From contig JAAEZD010000003.1 in the NCBI GenBank assembly GCA_018223035.1, positions 248,001 through 312,000 of the forward strand: a stretch of 64,000 bases of DNA. Reading direction: 5' to 3'. Source of the stretch: Heliomarina sp018223035 (GTDB taxonomy: Bacteria; Pseudomonadota; Alphaproteobacteria; Rhodobacterales; Rhodobacteraceae). Below the pieces are notes generated by a model. The model ran no database searches, was not told the origin of the DNA, and saw nothing but the letters and a program-made list of their open reading frames with translations. Made by a program: the position numbers and the translations under genes. This document shows, one piece after another, positions 59,398-64,000 of this stretch (position 1 is its first letter; each line of letters opens with the position of its first letter).

Positions 59398-59454
59398 GAA
59401 AAGCGCCCGCCCGGTTTCTGAGCCGATAGTGGCGGACAGAAACCGAACGGGCGC
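59398..59454 (-). terminator. Intrinsic terminator of the Hsp20 gene
   Basis: Leftward the arms GCGCCCG and CGGTTTCTG pair with CAGAAACCG and CGGGCGC around a 16-base loop, with a two-base mismatch bulge, and TTTTCG follows. It begins 33 bases past the Hsp20 gene end. The rest of 59267-59397 holds nothing I can name beyond the promoter side of the PRC-barrel gene. Confidence 0.82.
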
Positions 59455-59486
59455 CGAGGAATCTACGGGCTAGATCAGCCCGATAT

Positions 59487-59957
59487 TCAGTTCACCGATT
59501 TGGATTCGATGACGTCTGTTTTCTTTTCCGTCGAGGACGCGATCTGGATGCGGCGCGGTTTCAGCGCCTCGGGCACTTCGCGTTCCAGGTCGATATGCAG
59601 CATGCCGTTGGCATGGGTCGCGCCAGTGACGCGTACATGATCGGCGAGGTGGAACCGGCGTTCGAACGCGCGGGTGGCGATGCCGCGATGCAGGTAGGTG
59701 CGGTTCTCGCCGTCTTCATCGGCTTTCTTGGCCGAGACGACCAGCGCGTTTTCCTTGACCTCGACCATCAGGTCCTCGTCGGTGAAACCGGCAACGGCGA
59801 TCGAGATGCGATAGGCGTCGTCAGCGGTTTTTTCAATGTTGTAAGGGGGGTAGGTGGACTGGCCTACGTCATTGGTGACGAGACGGTCCATCAGGTCGGC
59901 CAGTTGGTCAAAGCCGACGGTTGCACGGTGAAGCGGTGCAAAATCAAACGTACGCAT
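59487..59957 (-). CDS. Hsp20/alpha-crystallin small heat shock protein
   Basis: A 156-aa IbpA-type chaperone. It opens with MRTFDFAPLHRATVGFDQL, then the alpha-crystallin domain (YPPYNIEKTADDAYRISIAV, HRGIATRAFERRFHLADHV) and the conserved LxIDLEREVPEALKPRRI end. It holds unfolded proteins for refolding. The ATG at 59957 has GAGG upstream; the frame also opens at 59972. A heat-shock-type promoter and a 5' leader hairpin are seen upstream. Confidence 0.95.
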   Translation of the reverse strand: MRTFDFAPLHRATVGFDQLADLMDRLVTNDVGQSTYPPYNIEKTADDAYRISIAVAGFTDEDLMVEVKENALVVSAKKADEDGENRTYLHRGIATRAFERRFHLADHVRVTGATHANGMLHIDLEREVPEALKPRRIQIASSTEKKTDVIESKSVN

Positions 59958-60056
59958 AGGTATAATCCTCATCTTTGAGCGATTTCTTCATTGCCCTCCA
60001 CAGGGGACGGGCGATTGGACTTTTGTCGGAACCCTTTTAGGCATCCCGACAAGGCT

Positions 60057-60086
60057 CAGATGGGAATTGAGGAATTTTCTGTCAAG
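60057..60086 (-). promoter_or_regulatory. Candidate RpoH (heat shock sigma) promoter of the Hsp20 gene
   Basis: Leftward CTTGAC (60086-60081), a 16-base spacer, then CCCATCTG (60064-60057). This resembles the alphaproteobacterial heat-shock consensus CTTGAA/C plus CCCATnT. The transcript would begin near 60050, with a leader hairpin TTGTCGG/CCGACAA (arms 60052-60046 and 60029-60023) about 70 to 90 bases upstream of the ATG. Confidence 0.55.
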
Positions 60087-60107
60087 ACCTCTGCTGGGCA
60101 GATTTCT

Positions 60108-60527
60108 TCAGCGCGTTCCCTTGCGTGTCCTGTCCTTGTCCGACCGGTCGCTGTGCGTTTGCGCGTTGAGTTCATTCAACCGGCGCATATCCACGTGGAT
60201 GTAATACCCGGCATTAGTGTCTGCCTCTTCGAAGGAAAACAGGTCGGATACGCCGGATTCGCCGAACTTGGCGTAATCGAATGACTTTGCGGGTAGGCAG
60301 TTTGCGCCCGGCCGCGATCCCTGACCGACCTGAATACAGGGACTGCCCATGCGTGACGGCAAAGCTTTGCCCGCGCCGGAAATCGCGCTTAGCCCGCCCC
60401 ACGCGCCCTCGACCGGCGAACTCACCGGTATGGCCCGGCGGATATCGATTGGGTTCATGTCCTCGGCCAGCGAGGGGATCGCGAATGAAACGGCAAGGGC
60501 GAAGGCGGCTAGCAGGGGATTTTTCAT
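60108..60527 (-). CDS. Exported protein of unknown function, 139 aa
   Basis: The N-terminus KNPLLAAFALAVSFAIPSLA is a clear signal peptide. The mature part has two cysteines (SPCIQVG and GANCLPA) that could form a disulfide, a TNAGYYIHVDMRRLNEL segment, and an Arg/Lys/Asp-rich tail. I do not recognise a family. Its start overlaps the upstream protease gene by 4 bases (ATGA), so the two may act together in the periplasm or outside the cell. Confidence 0.75.
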   Translation of the reverse strand: MKNPLLAAFALAVSFAIPSLAEDMNPIDIRRAIPVSSPVEGAWGGLSAISGAGKALPSRMGSPCIQVGQGSRPGANCLPAKSFDYAKFGESGVSDLFSFEEADTNAGYYIHVDMRRLNELNAQTHSDRSDKDRTRKGTR

Positions 60528-61336
60528 GGTTTGACGAATTTCGCTCCGGTCTGGTTTTTATCATCGCCCACGCGGATCCGGCCGATCCCGGGCGCATTCG
60601 GGACATCGAAGCCTGCACCGGCGGCCAGATCGGCCAACAAAACGGTCAGGGGACCTTCGAGGTCAGTCCCCAGTGCGACGCGCTGATCGCCGACTTCGGC
60701 CTTGGCCGAGACGACCGAAACAATGCGCGGCGTGCCATCGGAAAAGGAAAAGATCGGCGCGCCGGAAGACCCGTAGTCGACGTCGCAGGACATGATCAGC
60801 ATCCCCTGCTGACGCGCCATGACATGGCAGACATCCTGCAGGGACGGCGCTTCGGAGCGGTCATGGGCGTAGGACACGATCCCGATCTCTTCGCCGGTGC
60901 GCGGCCGGGTGGCGGTGCGAAATGGCGTTACCGTCGTGTTCCTGATCGGGTGCTGCAGTTCGAGCAGGGCCAGATCGTTCCGAACCCGTTCCGGCGACAC
61001 ATCGCCGGCGAATACGTAATCCGGATGGACGATGGCGCGGCGCACATGCCGGTAGGCCGAGGCCCGCCCGTTGCGCCAGCCTGCCATGAATTCGATGGTT
61101 TCCGCAGCAATCCGGTTGCGCGAGGTCTTGTCGAACAGGCAGTGAGCGGCGGTCAGCACAAGATCGGGCGCGATCAGCGCACCGGTACAAAAGCCCGCGC
61201 CATTGACGTCAAGCCGTCCGACCGCTTCCCAAGCGCGTCCATCCTCGGTCGTGTCGAGCCGGTGCAGGGCGGAATCCTCGGCCGTGGCGGCCAGCGGCAG
61301 TGAAATCGCAAATAGAAATCCGATCCAGCGGCGCAC
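60524..61336 (-). CDS. Secreted trypsin-like serine protease
   Basis: A 270-aa S1-family protease with a signal peptide ending near residue 19 (LAATAE). The catalytic triad is visible: His65 in LTAAHC, Asp121 in VRNDLALLEL and Ser191 in GSSGAPIF. Cysteines at 50/66 and 170/184 fit the chymotrypsin-fold disulfides. It would act in the periplasm or be released. The next gene, for a small exported protein, overlaps its stop and could be a partner or inhibitor. Confidence 0.9.
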   Translation of the reverse strand: MRRWIGFLFAISLPLAATAEDSALHRLDTTEDGRAWEAVGRLDVNGAGFCTGALIAPDLVLTAAHCLFDKTSRNRIAAETIEFMAGWRNGRASAYRHVRRAIVHPDYVFAGDVSPERVRNDLALLELQHPIRNTTVTPFRTATRPRTGEEIGIVSYAHDRSEAPSLQDVCHVMARQQGMLIMSCDVDYGSSGAPIFSFSDGTPRIVSVVSAKAEVGDQRVALGTDLEGPLTVLLADLAAGAGFDVPNAPGIGRIRVGDDKNQTGAKFVKP

Positions 61337-61399
61337 GCGGTACTCCCATACTCGTCAGTGATTCCGATTACCCGTGTCTTAAGGCGAAAATACGGCGCA

Positions 61400-62791
61400 T
61401 CAACGAAGTATCGGCGGGCCCGATGGGGCTGTTGCATTTCTGCTGAGCGCGGGCGGTTTCGGCCCACCGCTTGCCCAGTCCAAAAGCTCTACCGTATGCA
61501 CGACCGGAATCCCCGTGCCCGACCCGATCTGCATCATGCAGCCAATGTTGCCAGCCGCGACGATGTCGGGGTTTCGCGCCTCAAGCGTGCGGATCTTGCG
61601 CTCTTTCAACTGACCCGAAATCTCCGGCTGCATCAGGTTGTAGGTGCCTGCGGACCCGCAGCACAGGTGACTGTCGGCAGGTTCGACCACGGTAAAGCCG
61701 GCGTTCTTCAGCAGGGTCTTGGGGTGGGTCTTGATCTTTTGCCCATGCTGGAGAGAGCAGGCCGCGTGATAGGCCACGACCATACCGTGATGCGGGGCTT
61801 CCGGTTTGTCCGGGCGATCGGTTCCGGCAATCAGCGACTTGGCGGTCGAGTGCTTTTCGCCTTGGTCTTCATCCAGCAGCCGGACCAGTAGCTCGCTGAT
61901 GTCACAGGCGAGATCCGATACCTGCGCGGCGCAGACGGCAAGGTCGTCATTTTCGCGGAACATATGGCCGTAATCTTTTACGGTCGTGCCGCAGCCCGAA
62001 GTGTTGATGACGATGGCATCAAGCCCGCCGTTATGAATCTCGTTATGCCAAGCCCGGATATTGCGCGCGGCAGAGGCGTGGCTTTCATCGGTTTTGCCCA
62101 TGTGGTGTGTCAGCGCCCCGCAGCAGCCCGCGCCTTCGGCGACGACAACCTCGCATCCCAGCCGCGTCAGCAGCCGGATGGTGGCGTCGTTGATATCGGT
62201 GTTCAGCGCCTTTTGCGCACAGCCGGTCATAAGTGCGACCCGTTTGCGCCGCTTGCCCTCCGGCGCAAAGCTCTGCGGATCGTCGTTGCGGCTGACCGGC
62301 GGGATATCGCGCGGTGCCATGTCCAGCATCGCCCTGAGCCGCGCATCGGGCAGCAGCCGCTTGAACGGTCTGCCGATCTTGGCCGCAAGAAGCGCTAGGC
62401 GAAAGCGATTGGGATAGGGCAGAATACGCGCCAGCACCCAGCGTAACGCCCGGTCGGACGGCGGACGCTGGTAGTTTTCCTCGATATAGCTGCGGGCATG
62501 ATCCACCAGATGCATGTAATGCACGCCTGAAGGGCAGGTCGTCATGCAGGCAAGGCAGGACAGGCAACGGTCGATATGCCGGACTGTCTTTTCATCCGGC
62601 ACCCGGTTGTTTTCCAGCATGTCCTTGATCAGGTAGATCCGGCCGCGGGGACTGTCGAGCTCATCCCCCAGTACCTGGTAGGTCGGACAGGTCGCCGTGC
62701 AGAAACCGCAATGGACACAGGCCCGCAGGATCTCGTTCGACCGCTTGACCTCGGGGTCGGCAAGCTGTGCATCGGTAAAATGGGTCTGCAT
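61400..62791 (-). CDS. glcF: Glycolate oxidase iron-sulfur subunit GlcF
   Basis: A 463-aa electron-transfer subunit. Two 4Fe-4S motifs are CVHCGFCTATCP and CLSCLACMTTCP. Two CCG-type cysteine-rich domains follow (TGCAQKALN with GAGCCGAL; HAACSLQHG with HLCCGSAG). It passes electrons from GlcD to the quinone pool as glycolate is oxidised to glyoxylate. The ATG at 62791 gives the normal length. It follows glcE by 72 bases. Confidence 0.95.
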   Translation of the reverse strand: MQTHFTDAQLADPEVKRSNEILRACVHCGFCTATCPTYQVLGDELDSPRGRIYLIKDMLENNRVPDEKTVRHIDRCLSCLACMTTCPSGVHYMHLVDHARSYIEENYQRPPSDRALRWVLARILPYPNRFRLALLAAKIGRPFKRLLPDARLRAMLDMAPRDIPPVSRNDDPQSFAPEGKRRKRVALMTGCAQKALNTDINDATIRLLTRLGCEVVVAEGAGCCGALTHHMGKTDESHASAARNIRAWHNEIHNGGLDAIVINTSGCGTTVKDYGHMFRENDDLAVCAAQVSDLACDISELLVRLLDEDQGEKHSTAKSLIAGTDRPDKPEAPHHGMVVAYHAACSLQHGQKIKTHPKTLLKNAGFTVVEPADSHLCCGSAGTYNLMQPEISGQLKERKIRTLEARNPDIVAAGNIGCMMQIGSGTGIPVVHTVELLDWASGGPKPPALSRNATAPSGPPILR

Positions 62792-62863
62792 CAGCGTCTC
62801 TCTCTTTCGCACCATGTGCCATCGCTGCCTGCCGGGTTGCGACCGGGCTCGGTTTGTTCGCAG

Positions 62864-63985
62864 TCAAGCATGGGCAGGGGTCTTCATCAGGCCGGGGTTT
62901 AGAATGCCGCGCGGATCGAACCTCTCGCGCAATCCGGCGCTTATCGCGGCAAGCGGCGCGGGTTCCGGCTCGAACATGCCAAACCGCGTGCGGGTGTCTG
63001 TGGTCGCTCGCACGAGTGTCGCATGACCGCTGAATGGGCCGATCCGCTGGCGCAGATCGGAGCCTTCGCCGACCAGCGCCCAGATCAGCCCGCCGCCCCA
63101 GTCAAAGGACAGCGCCTCCGCCTCGAGCCGCGACGAAACTTCCGCTGCATCGCTCGGTTTGACGGAAAGGCGCCAGACATCTCCGGTGGTCCCGTGAAAA
63201 GCCGAAACATCGCGGATCTCCCGCCATATCCGCCGCGATACATCTCGATCCGACACCAGAGATACATTGCCAAGCTGATCCGCCAGACGCTGGGCGCGAT
63301 AGGCGACGGACTCTTCGAACCCCTCCAGCCGGAGCATCACCGTAAGCGTCCCCTCGCGGGGCGCATAGGCCGCCCCGGTCACCTCAAAGGGCGATCCCAG
63401 CGCGGCGGACATGCGCGAAACAGCCGTCGCCACATCGGGGCAGGGCAGCAAAAGCGTTGCCTCGGTCTCGCTTTCGGGCAAGACCTTGAGCGAGACTTGG
63501 CTCAACACGCCCAGCGTCCCCCAGCTCCCCGCCATCAGCTTGACCAGATCATAACCGGTCACGTTCTTCATAACGCGCCCGCCGTTCTTGATGATGCTGC
63601 CGCTGCCATCAATAAAGCGCACCCCGAGCAGATGATCCCGGCAGGCCCCGACCTGTATCCGGCGCGGCCCCGAGATATTGGCGGCCACGATCCCGCCGAT
63701 GGTCGGCTCTCCCTCACTCCCTAAAAGGCCGCGATGATCCATCGGCTCGAATGCCAGCCGTTGATTGCCATCGGCCAGCGCTTTCTCGATCTCTGCCAGC
63801 GGCGTGCCCGCCCCGGCAACCAGCGTCAGCGCGCCAGGTTCATAAAGTTCGATGCCGCTCAGACGCCCGGTTTCCAGTACGGATGCCTCCATGCCGATTC
63901 CGCGCGTGCCGCCGCCCCGGATCAAAACGGGATCCCGGCGTTCGGCCAGCACTGCCGACAGTTCCTCTTCGTTTTCTGGAGTCAT
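62864..63985 (-). CDS. glcE: Glycolate oxidase FAD-binding subunit GlcE
   Basis: A 373-aa subunit of the FAD_binding_4 family, with RGGGTRGIGM near the N-terminus, GLLGSEGEPTIGGIVAANIS, and GRVMKNVTGYDLVKLMAGSWG in the middle. It forms the glycolate oxidase complex with GlcD and GlcF. The ATG at 63985 has AGAAGG upstream. One frame entering from the right edge stops in an ATGA overlap with this start, which would suit a glcD gene just outside the window, but too little is visible to call it. Confidence 0.94.
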   Translation of the reverse strand: MTPENEEELSAVLAERRDPVLIRGGGTRGIGMEASVLETGRLSGIELYEPGALTLVAGAGTPLAEIEKALADGNQRLAFEPMDHRGLLGSEGEPTIGGIVAANISGPRRIQVGACRDHLLGVRFIDGSGSIIKNGGRVMKNVTGYDLVKLMAGSWGTLGVLSQVSLKVLPESETEATLLLPCPDVATAVSRMSAALGSPFEVTGAAYAPREGTLTVMLRLEGFEESVAYRAQRLADQLGNVSLVSDRDVSRRIWREIRDVSAFHGTTGDVWRLSVKPSDAAEVSSRLEAEALSFDWGGGLIWALVGEGSDLRQRIGPFSGHATLVRATTDTRTRFGMFEPEPAPLAAISAGLRERFDPRGILNPGLMKTPAHA

Positions 63986-64000
63986 CCTGACCTTCTTTGG

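Noticed and set aside
1..64000. Search for CRISPR arrays, insertion sequences, prophage, rRNA and tRNA genes
   Set aside because: No regular repeat-spacer pattern, transposase, phage structural gene or cloverleaf-like segment was seen by eye. A tRNAscan-SE or Infernal run would settle this.
63982..64000. Possible 3' end of glcD at the right edge
   Set aside because: One frame does end in an ATGA overlap with glcE, but only about five codons are visible, too few to support a call.

Overview
The window is a high-GC, gene-dense chromosomal segment whose gene content points to an alphaproteobacterium of the Rhodobacterales, most likely the marine Roseobacter group. The support is a serB/serC-serA cluster, an IalB family protein, Tat-exported MlaC beside MlaA, GlnK-AmtB, DUF1523, a sulfotransferase paired with a GT14-type glycosyltransferase, two CtrA-type boxes (TTAA-N7-TTAA), and short stem-loop repeats placed 3' of genes. 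I see no rRNA, tRNA, CRISPR array, insertion sequence or prophage. The window opens inside a LOG-family gene and closes at the start of glcE. No gene-free stretch exceeds about 300 bases.

Layout. 1-6.1 kb: LOG protein (partial), a small unknown protein, DsbA-like thioredoxin, rlmN, IalB-like protein, asparaginase, and an ArsR-SRPBCC-YciI operon. 6.1-10 kb: serine synthesis, with serB divergent from serC-serA and a candidate serC-type RNA leader. 10-12.3 kb: a small oxidase-like membrane protein, a LysR regulator and a phosphatase. 12.4-18.1 kb: threonine catabolism, read right to left as XRE-cupin regulator, kbl, methyltransferase, tdh and a cysteine-synthase-like enzyme, with a thiolase divergent from the regulator. 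18.2-28.8 kb: housekeeping operons (cinA-like/GNAT/AhpD-like/OmpA; sfsA; map; rsmD with a ferredoxin-reductase-type flavoprotein; peroxiredoxin; MscS/pterin dehydratase/GNAT; GDPD/RidA).

28.8-37.7 kb: a type I secretion ABC/HlyD pair without a visible substrate, mlaA-mlaC, a class A penicillin-binding protein, and glnK-amtB. 37.9-41.2 kb: smpB-GST-sulfurtransferase-aminotransferase. 41.3-45.9 kb: sulfotransferase, glycosyltransferase, outer-membrane barrel and nitronate monooxygenase, with CtrA-type boxes in the two divergent gaps. 46.2-53.7 kb: a seven-gene leftward array of unknown function built around an AAA+ ATPase with a coiled-coil protein, two large unknown proteins and two small membrane proteins. 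It is interrupted by an AT-rich gene carrying an RX5H motif like that of HEPN RNases. 53.8-64 kb: ohrR/ohr, creatinase, an esterase, gabD-type dehydrogenase, PRC-barrel protein, Hsp20 with a heat-shock-type promoter, a secreted trypsin-like protease, and glcF/glcE for glycolate oxidation.

Most genes lie in tightly packed operons with ATGA or TGATG junctions, so many starts are set by overlap and by visible Shine-Dalgarno sequences. The features most worth follow-up are the AAA+ cluster and its AT-rich guest gene, the family of stem-loop repeats that all lie just 3' of a gene in that gene's sense, and the CtrA-type boxes around the putative sulfated-polysaccharide genes.
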